Below are positions 17,746 through 26,817 of a stretch of DNA of 64,000 bases, piece by piece; the first letter of the stretch is position 1, and every line of letters begins with the position of its first letter. The stretch lies in assembly GCF_004402595.1 (NCBI RefSeq), contig NZ_SOFY01000031.1:31909-95908 (forward strand). The letters run 5' to 3'. Position numbers and translations under genes: made by a program. The notes under the pieces were generated by a model that did not search any database, was not told the DNA's origin, and worked only from the letters and a program-made list of their open reading frames with translations. This DNA comes from Cryobacterium shii. Its GTDB lineage: Bacteria; Actinomycetota; Actinomycetes; Actinomycetales; Microbacteriaceae.

Positions 17746-18543
17746 GCGTTTGCTTGTTTCCCTGATCCGCCTGGCTTCCACGTGCGAATGGCACTCGGTC
17801 GGCAACAGCCTCCAGAACACAATCTCCGGAATTTCATCCAGCATCTCGGCCGTTGCGCCTTCTTTGTCCGTGCTTTCGACGATGAGTACTCCGACGGGCC
17901 GAGTACTTGCCCCCTCTGGGCGGTCAATCCGCATACAAACGTAGGAGAGGCTCTGCATTCTCAGGGCCGCGACAACGGCCTCTGGCATGTTGAACTGTTT
18001 TGCGACGGCTTTGTTCCAGGCGGGTCGGCGCGTCGGAAGATCTGCGCGGTGGGACTGCATATCGCCCCAAGTCGCCGCAACGAGTCCCTCCGATGCGGCA
18101 TAGATTGCTCGCCCCGGAATACGATAGTTGCCGTTTGCCGAATATCGCCCTGCCAAGGTGAACGTTCCGTCGTCATGACGGGCAAACACCGAAGCCCTGT
18201 GTTCTGGCCCGCTTAGACCAAGTTCGTGCAGGAGCTGCCCCAACACGAACGTCATCCGCTCACCGTCCGGGGAGTCATGGGCATTCAGCTGTTTCCGAAG
18301 ATTTGCAATCGTCGCCAACAGGCTGTTTCTCGTCGGTCGCAAGAATATTGTCCACAGCGCCCCGCCCAGAGCAAGGGCGATTCCGATTGATACGGGAATC
18401 CAGCGATGATCTTTGCCCACGAGTGGGTAGACAGCCAGAACCACAGCTCCCGCTGCCTGCGTCAATGCAGGAAGAGATTGCCGGAATGCGCGATAGACCT
18501 TCAACGCTCGCCGCTCTCCGGGCGCAGCTACGCCTATCGTCAC
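17743..18543 (-). CDS. membrane-anchored GAF-like protein, function unknown
   Basis: The 266-aa protein has two transmembrane segments near the N-terminus (about residues 26-44 and 47-66), then a short helix (about 75-90). A cytosolic alpha/beta domain follows; its pattern (FTLAGRYSANGNYRIPGRA ... SYVCMRIDR ... GVLIVES) resembles a GAF sensor domain. No catalytic motif is seen. Its start overlaps the stop of the 115-aa gene upstream by four bases (18540-18543), so the two act as a coupled pair. Position inside a defence cluster suggests a sensing or membrane-effector role; that is inference. Confidence 0.6.
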   Translation of the reverse strand: MTIGVAAPGERRALKVYRAFRQSLPALTQAAGAVVLAVYPLVGKDHRWIPVSIGIALALGGALWTIFLRPTRNSLLATIANLRKQLNAHDSPDGERMTFVLGQLLHELGLSGPEHRASVFARHDDGTFTLAGRYSANGNYRIPGRAIYAASEGLVAATWGDMQSHRADLPTRRPAWNKAVAKQFNMPEAVVAALRMQSLSYVCMRIDRPEGASTRPVGVLIVESTDKEGATAEMLDEIPEIVFWRLLPTECHSHVEARRIRETSKR

Positions 18544-18887
18544 GCTAGAACGAGTTGAGTTCCGGAACGCTCGAGGTGTCGTGCCTCCGGGACGCTTGGG
18601 CGACGGCTCTCAGTGTTGGTATCAATGCCAGCCTGCTGGATTGCCTTGTCCACGGTACCTCGACCTATCGCGGACGCCTCTTTCCAAGAGGAAGCGGCGA
18701 TGTCCATGCTGATCTCGACGACGTGGCCCTCAGTCTGCCGCACATGAACGTCTGAAAGCTCGCGAACACTCCTCGTGACCTGGCCCAAAGCGTCCTCAAG
18801 AATCGCGCTGAGCATCATCATGTCGTCTTCGTCGGTGCCCTGAAGTCTTCCCACTAGTCGAAATCTTTTGGATTCTTGGACGATCAC
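18540..18887 (-). CDS. hypothetical protein coupled to the GAF-like gene
   Basis: The 115-aa soluble protein is not recognised. Residues ~20-90 look like one small alpha/beta domain containing VHVRQTEGHVVEISMDIAAS, and the last 25 residues are polar and probably disordered. It is the first gene of the two-gene operon with the membrane GAF-like protein. No RNase, nuclease or toxin motif is seen. The ATG at 18887 is followed by a natural-looking sequence; an A/T-rich stretch upstream (18890-18940) probably contains the promoter. Confidence 0.55.
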   Translation of the reverse strand: MIVQESKRFRLVGRLQGTDEDDMMMLSAILEDALGQVTRSVRELSDVHVRQTEGHVVEISMDIAASSWKEASAIGRGTVDKAIQQAGIDTNTESRRPSVPEARHLERSGTQLVLA

Positions 18888-19013
18888 TTCGCGATCACCT
18901 CTTCTATTTTCACTAGGACTATTCGCATCTTAATGCTAACGAGCCAAGAAAGCTCTCAATCGGCGCGTCTAGTTGCGACCGGAGCTTCAGCTCTATTTTG
19001 AGCAGCAGGAGAG

Positions 19014-19082
19014 AAGCTGGCGTCCACGGGCACCAGCAAGCCGGTCAAGTCCAAGGCCGGCAGCACGCTTGGCAAGGGCTAG
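19014..19082 (+). pseudogene. truncated 3' end of a small lysine-rich protein gene
   Basis: Reading AAG CTG GCG..., this fragment encodes KKLASTGTSKPVKSKAGSTL then GKG and a stop. It closely matches the end of the 43-aa protein at 30636-30767. An in-frame TGA lies five codons upstream and there is no start, so it is a remnant. A strong terminator follows at 19092-19124. The duplication suggests recombination or deletion inside the element. Confidence 0.7.
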
Positions 19083-19091
19083 AGAAACAGA

Positions 19092-19124
19092 AACGCGGCG
19101 GATCCAAAGGGGTCCGCCGCGTTT
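19092..19124. terminator. strong GC hairpin terminator
   Basis: AACGCGGCGGATCC (19092-19105) pairs with GGTCCGCCGCGTT (19111-19123), followed by TTT. It serves the pseudogene remnant and the convergent ImmA/IrrE-type gene. Confidence 0.75.
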
Positions 19125-19129
19125 TCGCC

Positions 19130-20185
19130 TTAGGCGCAGTCGACGTGCGTGGTCATCCCAGCACCGGACTCGACAACCGACAACTCCATGAAGCAAACCA
19201 GGCACACTTCTTCGGCCGGCTTTTCGCAGCCGCATGCGGAACAGTCAGGGCATCGCGGTTCACCGCACTTCGGGCACGTGACGATGTCGACCGTCCACGA
19301 GAAGACAGCTCCGCAGGAACCGGAATTGCATTCCCGTTCGTCGGGCTGCCAGGTCTGTTCGCCGAACTTGTACAACGGTGTGACGACGGCGAAGGCGTAG
19401 ATGCCGGTCCGGTCAAGGGCTAGGTCGATGTTCAGGTCGTCCCGGGTCTGGCCGCTTGAATAGCGCAGGCCGGCTTGGGCGATTCCGTTTGCCTGCCCGC
19501 CTCTCGCTGAAGCCGCTTCGAAGAGCCTGGCGAAGTCCTCTTGAACTGATCCGAAGGGAACCACATACAGGCTGTCGCTGTTTGACCGGGCAAAAAGGAC
19601 AGCCCCTGATGCATCGGTGTAGACCACCAAGCACTCGGTTCCAGCGGGGGCTACTTCTATGGCTTTCATGCAACAGGCGCTTCGGGATCCTGACGAATCG
19701 CGGTGCAATTCGGCCAGGAACTTCGCCGTTAGGACTGTGCCGATTTTGGCCGACACCGCGTCGTCCGGAAAGAGGACTGCTGATGCGAACGCATCACAAA
19801 CTCTCTCTTGGAGAATGTTGGCCTCAAAGTCGGTCAGCTCAGCGAGCACACCCAGCGCCCAATCCTCGTCGTGCTGCTGGAGGTGGTGCGCGAATTCGTG
19901 GAGAACGGTGAAGTTGTCTCGCCCATCTGTGGAGGAGCGATGGAGGGTAATCGTCGGCGGGTTGTGGTGGTAGTAGCCAGCGAGTTGGCACGCGGAGGGG
20001 GTCTCGGAGGCGTAGCGAACCGTGACGTGTGAACAGTCTCTTAGGGCGTCATGTGGGGCCCGGCTCAGATCTGCCAGGGTGATGTCGTCATGCTCCTGAA
20101 GCCGCTCAATCAGGTATCGCGCGGCGATGTGCAGGTTCTCAGGGGCCCTCCACGCCAGCAGAGGCGCAAGTTCAGGGAGTAGCAC
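19130..20185 (-). CDS. ImmA/IrrE-type metallopeptidase with zinc-ribbon tail
   Basis: The 351-aa protein has the zinc metallopeptidase motif VLHEFAHHL (His96, Glu97, His100) with downstream acidic residues in an ImmA/IrrE-like domain (residues ~50-160). The C-terminal ~55 residues hold several CxxC pairs (CPKCG, CPDC, CGCEK, CLVC), consistent with one or two zinc ribbons. ImmA/IrrE proteases cleave repressors in response to damage or phage signals. It overlaps the upstream HTH-like gene by 14 bases. In such pairs the protease often acts on its partner; that is inferred here. The cysteine-rich tail is unusual for the family. Confidence 0.75.
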   Translation of the reverse strand: MLLPELAPLLAWRAPENLHIAARYLIERLQEHDDITLADLSRAPHDALRDCSHVTVRYASETPSACQLAGYYHHNPPTITLHRSSTDGRDNFTVLHEFAHHLQQHDEDWALGVLAELTDFEANILQERVCDAFASAVLFPDDAVSAKIGTVLTAKFLAELHRDSSGSRSACCMKAIEVAPAGTECLVVYTDASGAVLFARSNSDSLYVVPFGSVQEDFARLFEAASARGGQANGIAQAGLRYSSGQTRDDLNIDLALDRTGIYAFAVVTPLYKFGEQTWQPDERECNSGSCGAVFSWTVDIVTCPKCGEPRCPDCSACGCEKPAEEVCLVCFMELSVVESGAGMTTHVDCA

Positions 20186-21056
20186 GGGAAGATTCCACGA
20201 GGCGTGCCAAGGTGTCAGCGACGAGAGTGCGCTTCCTCGCGCTGAAAGAGTCGGTCCTTGCGGCCAGGGCGAAGTCCGCCCGGACGGCGTTTCGAGCCGC
20301 CCCCTCCGTGATGGCCAGGTTGACGGCCAGCTCGACGACTCCAGATTTGAATTGTGGGCTCGATAAGAACCTGGTCTCTTCGTCGTCCGGGGCGAGTAGC
20401 AACTCGGCCGGGGAGAGCTCGTAGGCGGCAGCCAGTCGGCTTTGCGCGCGTTCGGTCAGGGGCTCCTGCCCCCGCCAGGTGCGAAGTGCTGATGGGACGT
20501 CTAGCCCACTCGCGTGCGCAAAGGCGCGGGCGTTGACGCCGAGGCCCTCGAGGACGGAGCGATTCAGTATCGATTCGCCAACCGTTAAGGCCGGCCACTC
20601 GATGAAACAGAGCGCCTGGAAGGTGTGAAGCGTCGCAGACAGCGAAGCCTCAATGTCCTCAGTCAGGGGATGGCTCCCAGCGACAAGACCGTCGTGCCGC
20701 CCTATCCGCAGCCCTGCCGTGTCGTCGGCGCTGACGGCGTGGCCTAAGTTCCGGTGAAAGAGGAATTTACCGAGGCCAGTTTCCGCTTCGTGAAGAAGAG
20801 TGAGTTCCGTGCCGAGGATGTCGGCTGGAAGCACGAGTTCGCCCCCGGTCGCGTACTCGGTGCCCATGAGTACGGGCATTCCGAGGACATAGTCCGGAAA
20901 GACGGCTGTCACCAGGACAAGCCCGTGAGCTACCGCGTTCCAAGACAGGAGCCAAATCTCGCCAACCGCAGGCATTGCGGTGGCCTCCCGCGTCCATGCC
21001 GCCCTCGCCTCGTCGCGGAGGCCGGCCGCTGGTTCAATCAAGCTCAAGTCGTTCAT
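20172..21056 (-). CDS. putative HTH regulator paired with the ImmA-type protease
   Basis: The 294-aa protein is not a clear member of a family. Residues ~25-90 look like a small beta-barrel (VGEIWLLSWNAVAHGLVLV...LPADILGTEL). Residues ~175-220 resemble an XRE-like helix-turn-helix (ARAFAHASGLDVPSALRTWR followed by LTERAQSRLAAAYELSP). It is upstream of and overlaps the ImmA/IrrE-type gene, the usual order of a repressor-protease switch. The protein could be the target of that protease or the antitoxin-like half of a two-gene module. Confidence 0.55.
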   Translation of the reverse strand: MNDLSLIEPAAGLRDEARAAWTREATAMPAVGEIWLLSWNAVAHGLVLVTAVFPDYVLGMPVLMGTEYATGGELVLPADILGTELTLLHEAETGLGKFLFHRNLGHAVSADDTAGLRIGRHDGLVAGSHPLTEDIEASLSATLHTFQALCFIEWPALTVGESILNRSVLEGLGVNARAFAHASGLDVPSALRTWRGQEPLTERAQSRLAAAYELSPAELLLAPDDEETRFLSSPQFKSGVVELAVNLAITEGAARNAVRADFALAARTDSFSARKRTLVADTLARLVESSRATP

Positions 21057-21237
21057 GGCAAATTGTCCAATTCGTGAAATCCAAAGTCTTTGAGACTATT
21101 CGTCTACGCGCGCGATGTCGAACTGACTCGGCCCGCGAGCATCGTGGGATGCCTGAGCCTTTCTATGCGCGGTGTGCTGCAGGCTGCAGCTGGACACTGA
21201 GGCGGTAGAGGCAGGCACACGTTCAGCTGACACGCAT

Positions 21238-21591
21238 TCAGGGGTACAGCGTCTTGTCCCAGAACGCGAGAAGCTCACGCCGTGCGCCATCTCCCAGGGG
21301 TCCATAGAAATCACATATACGGGGTTTCTCGAAATCTCCGTATCGGAGGCTGTGTTTAAAGCGAGTGGTGAAAACGCCTAGTCGGTCCAACTTGCAGGAC
21401 AGGTCTATCCCGCTCCGAAGCGTCACCCCTTCCACGTGCTTCTCGGTTGTTGACCGTGGCAGAGTCTTCACGTACTCAGGGCCCAACTCGACTACTCCAC
21501 ATCTTCGCGGAGCATCGTGGGCATCACCGCCGATGAGCGCGTGGGTGGCCACGCCGTAAATGTCCCCCAGGTCTGGCACAGCTTTGAGCAT
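21238..21591 (-). CDS. hypothetical protein, 117 aa
   Basis: A short reading frame bounded upstream by an in-frame TAG starts at an ATG at 21591. The composition (KLDRLGVFTTRFKHSLRYGD, then a C-terminal FWDKTLYP) looks like a real folded protein and codon use is reasonable, but no family is recognised and no ribosome binding site is clear. It could also be a remnant of a larger gene. Confidence 0.4.
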   Translation of the reverse strand: MLKAVPDLGDIYGVATHALIGGDAHDAPRRCGVVELGPEYVKTLPRSTTEKHVEGVTLRSGIDLSCKLDRLGVFTTRFKHSLRYGDFEKPRICDFYGPLGDGARRELLAFWDKTLYP

Positions 21592-22482
21592 GCTGAAAGC
21601 CTATTGGGCGATGTGTTTCACTCCAGTTGTCACCGCACCCCCACTGAGCGGGGTACGGACGGAACGGCCGCCTGCTGTAGTTCTTGGGCCGAGTCCCCTG
21701 CTGGCCTGCGGGTGCCGTATACCTGCCGTCGCTACGGAGGCCAGAGATCCTCACTTCGGCGCCCATAGACGAAGCCGTCCGACCGGGCCCAGCTTTGCCA
21801 CTACCGTTTGCGGAGCGTCGACACTTCCAGGAGGACGAGGACCTGTGGCGCGCCTGACCGCGCCGGCACCAGCAGACACAGCCCCTCGGCCGGCAAACCG
21901 TGGGAATGGCCGAAGACGCCTGTGACTACGTGCACCAGAAATGCCGCATTGCTGCTGTCATCGCGTCTTGTGGGCCAAACGCCACAGACGTGCGTGACGA
22001 GAGCTCCGCGCAAGCGCAATCTCTGACTTCTGCACACCGACTGTGGCCCGACTAGATGATTTGCAGCAATTGCGTTGCCGGTTGCCCGCGTCCCAGGCCG
22101 TCAGGCCATCTGCGGAATGGCCAGCCGTGTCGAACACAAACAACATTGGTTGTCGCTCAACTTGCAGTTGATGTATGTTGAGAAGAACGACAAGGTCTGC
22201 AAAGATTTTGCTCGACAACAAAATAACGTCGTCGGCCCACATGGGCTGGATAAACCACAGATGGGTCCACGCGCGCTGGAAACGAATCCGGCGCTTAGTC
22301 AGCCCATCGAATCGAAGCGTTAGATGTACAACTGACGATTTGGATTCACACAACCCACGGGGGTTCCTGGAAGCAATACTGACAGGAGCGTGGTTACTAT
22401 CACTTTTCGTAGACGGCCAAACAATACTTCGAGATAGCCCCCTGCATCAGCACGGGGCTATCTGAATGAAGGGGTTTAGCCG
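21592..22482. other. 890-bp interval without a convincing gene
   Basis: Several short frames exist on both strands but none has convincing composition or a ribosome binding site. The right end holds a hairpin in the leader of the next gene (22433-22462). The region may contain decayed genes. Confidence 0.45.
22433..22462 (+). terminator. leader hairpin before the OST-HTH-like gene
   Basis: GATAGCCCC (22433-22441) pairs perfectly with GGGGCTATC (22454-22462) 20 bases upstream of the ATG at 22483. It may be an attenuator or the terminator of something upstream; GAAGGGGTTT after it can serve as the ribosome binding site. Confidence 0.5.
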
Positions 22483-23403
22483 ATGAACGACCAGCACCAG
22501 ACCGAACCCGCGGAGCCGGCCCTTGAGCTCGCTGCGCTAATCGTGGCTGAAGCAGCCGCGCGAGACTTCCATCCGACAGCTGCCGAACTCAAGATTCAAA
22601 TGCTCAACCGCATGCCGTCGTTCTCGGAGAAGGAACTCGGTTTCAGGAAGTTCATCGACTTCCTCAACGACGCACAGGCTCGAGGACTTCTCTTCGTCTT
22701 TGCGGACAACAACGGGCATCCAAGGGTGTCTCACGATCCCGTTCTCGCCCAGGCACCAGTAGCAAGCCCCCGGCCCCCGGACGAGCCGCCTGCCCGAATG
22801 CGCCAGGATCTCTGGAGCGCCATCGTGCACTGGGAAGACATGAGCGACCGGTTCTGGGACCGGAAAGAACGGCGCGCTGTCTACGTTCCGGTCGACGGCG
22901 AGGGTGCCCCGCTCTGGAATTCAGAGCCGAGTAGATTCGCCCGGATCGCGCCCGTCACGAGGGAAGAGCACCTTGTTTGGATGAACAAATTCGCAGAGAG
23001 CTTGGACGGTCCCAAACGTGATGCTCTGCTCCAAGCGTCAGGACCGGACGCACCGCGTGGCGCACTCAAGAATGCTCTGCGTCGACACGAGCTCAGTGCG
23101 CTGTGGGGAGCCGAGCTCCAAAGCCGCGTGACCGCGCACGCCGAAGTTTGGGCGAAGGCGCAGGGCGTGCGGCTCGACCAGATTGTTGAAAAGACGCCAC
23201 ACCCAGCCCACCCGGCTGGTCTGCCGTCTGGAGCCAAGAGTGCTCTTCAGTCGCTCTCCCCATCCGGATCCAGCCACTCACCGACCGAACCCATCGGAGA
23301 GACGGCTCTGCTGCGTCGCAGGCTCAAGGGCGTCATCGACAAGATGAGCCTTGCTGAACTCGCGGCCATTCAGGTGCCGGCCATCTACCTTTTGTCTGAA
23401 TAG
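22483..23403 (+). CDS. hypothetical protein with OST-HTH-like N-terminus
   Basis: The 306-aa protein has an N-terminal winged-helix-like region (residues ~15-85; SFSEKELGFRKFIDFLNDAQ) resembling an OST-HTH/LOTUS RNA-binding domain. A central part (~150-225; FAESLDGPKRDALLQ ... RRHELSALWGAEL) recalls UPF0158-type helices. A Ser/Pro-rich linker leads to a short C-terminal helix. The overall role is unknown. It is followed eight bases later by another unknown gene, so they probably form an operon. Confidence 0.55.
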   Translation: MNDQHQTEPAEPALELAALIVAEAAARDFHPTAAELKIQMLNRMPSFSEKELGFRKFIDFLNDAQARGLLFVFADNNGHPRVSHDPVLAQAPVASPRPPDEPPARMRQDLWSAIVHWEDMSDRFWDRKERRAVYVPVDGEGAPLWNSEPSRFARIAPVTREEHLVWMNKFAESLDGPKRDALLQASGPDAPRGALKNALRRHELSALWGAELQSRVTAHAEVWAKAQGVRLDQIVEKTPHPAHPAGLPSGAKSALQSLSPSGSSHSPTEPIGETALLRRRLKGVIDKMSLAELAAIQVPAIYLLSE

Positions 23404-23411
23404 CCTGTTCA

Positions 23412-24536
23412 ATGGGGAAAACGAATCACGAATTGCAGCGCACTGCCGCGCCATACCTCGGTACCCGTGACGTCGTTCAGGCCCAAGTCGATACCGCCGG
23501 CGAGTTCAGGCAGGGCGGAGAAATTCGTACGCCCATCCGGTGTTCGCTCGAGACATCGAGTGATTTCAGCTTCGTTGCCACCCTGGAGTGTTCCCTCGCC
23601 GAACAGCTCGTGGTTCTTGGCCTCCCCGGAGGCCTTGCGTCTGCGGTGATCTGGGAAGTGCTGGCAGAACCGAGTGTGGCGATGGCCAGGATGGATCACG
23701 GCGTCCACAGCTTTCGACAAGCAGTTGTAATCGCACGGGACGGTAGCGCGGCGCCGCTTGAGATCCGCGCCGTCGTCGACGCTGTCATTTCACCTCGCGA
23801 GCAACGCCCTGGGCAGCAGCGAACGCCTCCGGTAGTGGAATCCGCCAGTGTGTCAATAGAACTTTTCGACTTGAGCGAGGATAAGGAAACCGCCCGTCTC
23901 CTCCGGGAGCTGATGGACTGGTGCTCCGAGTTCCCTGCACCGCTCAGTGACAAGCGCAGTCGGCCCGACCAAATGGCGTTCATCGGAGACCCTCGGCGAG
24001 TTGGCGTAGAAGCAGTCCCTGATTCTTGGCGGCTTCATCTCTCTGTCCTCGCGGGGATGTTCTCTCTGACCGCCGCGGTGAAAGACGGGCCGAGTTTTGA
24101 CGGCGCGCTGCCTTCCAAAACCACATTAGTGGTCAAGCTGGACCCCTACGCGGGAAAGACACTGGCCATACCCAGCGGCACTGAGACTCTCCTGGTAGAC
24201 GCCAGGGGAAGGACGTTCGCATCACTTGTCGACGACATCTCTCTGCACCTCGTGAAGAGAGAGGCGGCGTCGATGGACGCGGAGACCGCAGCAGTGGCAC
24301 GCGACCTGCGGCCAGGCGAACGCGTCTACCACCGGAAGATAGGCAGTTCTCAGAGCTTCGACCGCTTCAATGTTGGTTCACCGAAGCCGTGCTCCCATGG
24401 CGAAGCGGGGTTCATCCCGTGGCGTGGACCAAAAGCCACCAAGGGGCTTGAGCGTCGATACACGAACTTCAAACCCAGCATGCATAGGCATTGCAACAAG
24501 TACCCGACCTGTGGCATGTATGCCGTGTTCGCGTAG
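23412..24536 (+). CDS. hypothetical protein, 374 aa
   Basis: I do not recognise this protein. The first ~290 residues look like a folded alpha/beta protein, while the final ~50 carry a cysteine/histidine set (CSHG ... HRHCNKYPTC) that could bind zinc. It starts eight bases after the stop of the OST-HTH-like gene without its own clear ribosome binding site, suggesting translational coupling. It converges with an ABC transporter operon across a short hairpin. Confidence 0.5.
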   Translation: MGKTNHELQRTAAPYLGTRDVVQAQVDTAGEFRQGGEIRTPIRCSLETSSDFSFVATLECSLAEQLVVLGLPGGLASAVIWEVLAEPSVAMARMDHGVHSFRQAVVIARDGSAAPLEIRAVVDAVISPREQRPGQQRTPPVVESASVSIELFDLSEDKETARLLRELMDWCSEFPAPLSDKRSRPDQMAFIGDPRRVGVEAVPDSWRLHLSVLAGMFSLTAAVKDGPSFDGALPSKTTLVVKLDPYAGKTLAIPSGTETLLVDARGRTFASLVDDISLHLVKREAASMDAETAAVARDLRPGERVYHRKIGSSQSFDRFNVGSPKPCSHGEAGFIPWRGPKATKGLERRYTNFKPSMHRHCNKYPTCGMYAVFA

Positions 24537-24654
24537 CCGATTGCGGCCGTGCGGAGTCAGGTTCAACGGGGCGAGTCTTGGACGAATCGGTGACTTGAAG
24601 CGGCGGCGCGCACTCGTTGCCGCCTTCTCGAAGCCAACAGAATCAGCCAGGTGT

Positions 24655-24680
24655 CAGTTGACAATCTGTCGCATCAACTG
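24655..24680. terminator. small hairpin between convergent genes
   Basis: CAGTTGA (24655-24661) pairs with TCAACTG (24674-24680) between the 374-aa gene and the end of the ABC transporter operon. It is weak, and its terminator role is tentative. Confidence 0.35.
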
Positions 24681-24691
24681 GTGAGTGAGCT

Positions 24692-25339
24692 TCATCGCCG
24701 CCCTGCGAGTTCGGTGATTCTGTTCTCGGAAATTAGAAGCGTGACTTCACTCAGCTCGTCGATATCCTCACGATTGTGGCTTGTGAAAATTATGGTTACG
24801 CCGTCTTCCTGCCGCTGACGCAACAACTCTTTTATGTTCCCAACGCTTGCCAGGTCAAGCCCGTTGAAGGGTTCGTCCAGAAGCAGCACGTCGGGACTCT
24901 CCATGAGCGCCTGCGCGATGCCGAGTTTCTGTTTCATCCCCAACGAGTAGTTTCGTGCCTTCTGAGGCGAGTCCGGGTCGAGTCCGACTAAGGCAAGAAT
25001 CTCCCGAACCTCAGACTCGCCTATCGTGTTTCGGATTGCCGCAAGGTCGACGAGGTTCTGCTTCCCCGTCAGCCCGGGGAGAAATGCTGGGCCGTCAATC
25101 ATGATTCCGAACCTGTCGGGGAAGGCCCGCTTGGGGGCCATGAACTTCGGGTCAATCCACACTGACCCGGCATCCGGCAGCAGAAATCCGCAGATCATCT
25201 TGAAGAGGACCGACTTGCCGGACCCGTTGGGGCCCACCAGGCCGTACGTGCGGCCCTGCTCAAACTCCGCAGACAACTCGTCGAAGAGGACGTTGCCCTT
25301 GAATTTCTTGGACACGCTTCGTAGGGATATGACAGACAT
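24692..25339 (-). CDS. ABC transporter ATP-binding protein
   Basis: The 215-aa ATPase begins MSVISLRSVSKKF and shows Walker A GPNGSGKSVL, the signature YSLGMKQKLGIAQAL, Walker B VLLLDEPFNGLD and the switch His in FTSHNRED. It belongs to the short ABC-2-type ATPases (BcrA/LanF/CcmA-like) that export or expel peptides, antibiotics or lipids. The first good ATG is at 25339; a longer frame upstream is mostly antisense. It is the last gene of a minus-strand operon with two permeases and a small secreted protein. Confidence 0.88.
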   Translation of the reverse strand: MSVISLRSVSKKFKGNVLFDELSAEFEQGRTYGLVGPNGSGKSVLFKMICGFLLPDAGSVWIDPKFMAPKRAFPDRFGIMIDGPAFLPGLTGKQNLVDLAAIRNTIGESEVREILALVGLDPDSPQKARNYSLGMKQKLGIAQALMESPDVLLLDEPFNGLDLASVGNIKELLRQRQEDGVTIIFTSHNREDIDELSEVTLLISENRITELAGRR

Positions 25340-25350
25340 GTGTGGCCCTT

Positions 25351-26817
25351 CTAGATGACGATATGACGCTTGCGAATGCGGAGGCCCAAGGCGACCGCGA
25401 TGGACACCCCAGCAAGGAGGAGTGAAGCGGTTGCTGGCAGGACTGCCTCCCACCCGCCGGAAGCCAGAGACATAGCCGATTGCTGGACCGGGAGCCACCG
25501 GCCAACCGCGATGTTGGGAGGGCTGAGAACCACAACGAGTCCGATGGAGATCAGTGCGGCCAAGCGCGTTCCGAATGCGACCTCTGCTGCATAGACCAGC
25601 AGGAGATAGAAGCTGAGTTGCCCGAGTCCATTGATGAAGAATTGGTAGGTCCAGATCCCAAGCCCTTGAGGAGGAAGTGATACATCGCGCCCACCGAGCA
25701 CAAAGTACGCGGCCGTCGCAACAAGCAGCACGAAGAGCAGATAGACCAAAGCGCGTCGGAACTCACGGGCGGCTACCTTCCGGAGCATGCCCCCAAAAGA
25801 ACCTTCCCTTATAAGGGTGACAGCCCGCCAGCTGCCCGTACTTTCCTGTTGACCCAGCGCGAAAACAAGCGCATACCCTGGGAACACCAATGTCGAGAGG
25901 AGGTACTGCACAATCGTTCCGGAATTCCCCTGCAGGGCAAACGAGATTGAGCCAAAGAGGCTGCTCTCCTTTGGAATGGAGATTTGCATCGTGAGGCTAA
26001 GGACTACAAGCACAGCGAGAGCCTGCAGGCCGGCCGGGCTGACGTGCAAACGCCACAACTTCGTACGACGCGCATCCGCAGCTAGTGCCGCCACCATTGC
26101 GAGTGCACCTATCAAACCCATCGTGAGCACGGCCCCGGCATAGGCGGCGGGCTGCGCAACAGCTGAGACCGCTTGGAAGTAGAGCCCGGCATTGAGGGGG
26201 GAGTTCTTATCGAAGAGTCCTATGGTCGACGTGGCTGCCCATAGCCAAATCAGGATTGCGAGTGCCGCCTCAATTGCCGGCTTTTGCACGTGAATGCGAA
26301 TTGCGGTGAAAGTCACCCGGACGACTAGCAAGGCCAGGCCAAGCTGAAGAACCTGCCAGATGCTTGCGACCGACGCGGGCACTCCAACGGTGGAGAAGGC
26401 TCCTGAAACCGTTTGTGGGCCGAGTCCGGAACTCGGTGCGGAAACGAGCGGCAACCCATACGCAGCCACCACAATCGCCAGGATGATGACAACGGCCATT
26501 CCAACTAAATGCCAAGACGCTTGGTCGGTTCCGGCAGCGAGTACCTTCCGATAGGTTCCCAACCTCAGCAGGCGTTGGGGGGCCGTCTCTTGACCGCCGC
26601 GCAAAATGGCGTGCAGCAACCATGCTGCCAGCAGGACGAAGATGATGAATTGTGGATTCCCAACGGTCTCGAGAACCACATCCCAAAACCCAACCGAGGT
26701 CGAAGAACTGGATCCCGAAACTATCAGCTGTCGACAATAGAGTCCGTATCCAAAGGCCAGCACCCCAAGTCCACAGGCCCAACCACTCTGACGGAAAACG
26801 GACACCAGGAACTTCAT
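25351..26817 (-). CDS. ABC transporter permease, about 12 membrane segments
   Basis: The 488-aa protein is strongly hydrophobic throughout, with roughly twelve predicted transmembrane helices. That is twice the usual ABC-2 permease, so it may be an internally duplicated or fused permease. The ATG at 26817 overlaps the stop of the preceding permease gene. With the downstream ATPase it would form one export complex. It has no close named family that I can recognise, and the substrate is unknown. Confidence 0.78.
   Translation of the reverse strand: MKFLVSVFRQSGWACGLGVLAFGYGLYCRQLIVSGSSSSTSVGFWDVVLETVGNPQFIIFVLLAAWLLHAILRGGQETAPQRLLRLGTYRKVLAAGTDQASWHLVGMAVVIILAIVVAAYGLPLVSAPSSGLGPQTVSGAFSTVGVPASVASIWQVLQLGLALLVVRVTFTAIRIHVQKPAIEAALAILIWLWAATSTIGLFDKNSPLNAGLYFQAVSAVAQPAAYAGAVLTMGLIGALAMVAALAADARRTKLWRLHVSPAGLQALAVLVVLSLTMQISIPKESSLFGSISFALQGNSGTIVQYLLSTLVFPGYALVFALGQQESTGSWRAVTLIREGSFGGMLRKVAAREFRRALVYLLFVLLVATAAYFVLGGRDVSLPPQGLGIWTYQFFINGLGQLSFYLLLVYAAEVAFGTRLAALISIGLVVVLSPPNIAVGRWLPVQQSAMSLASGGWEAVLPATASLLLAGVSIAVALGLRIRKRHIVI

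Noticed and set aside
21958-22353. 131-codon minus-strand frame
   Set aside because: It has no ribosome binding site, no recognisable domain, and irregular codon use.
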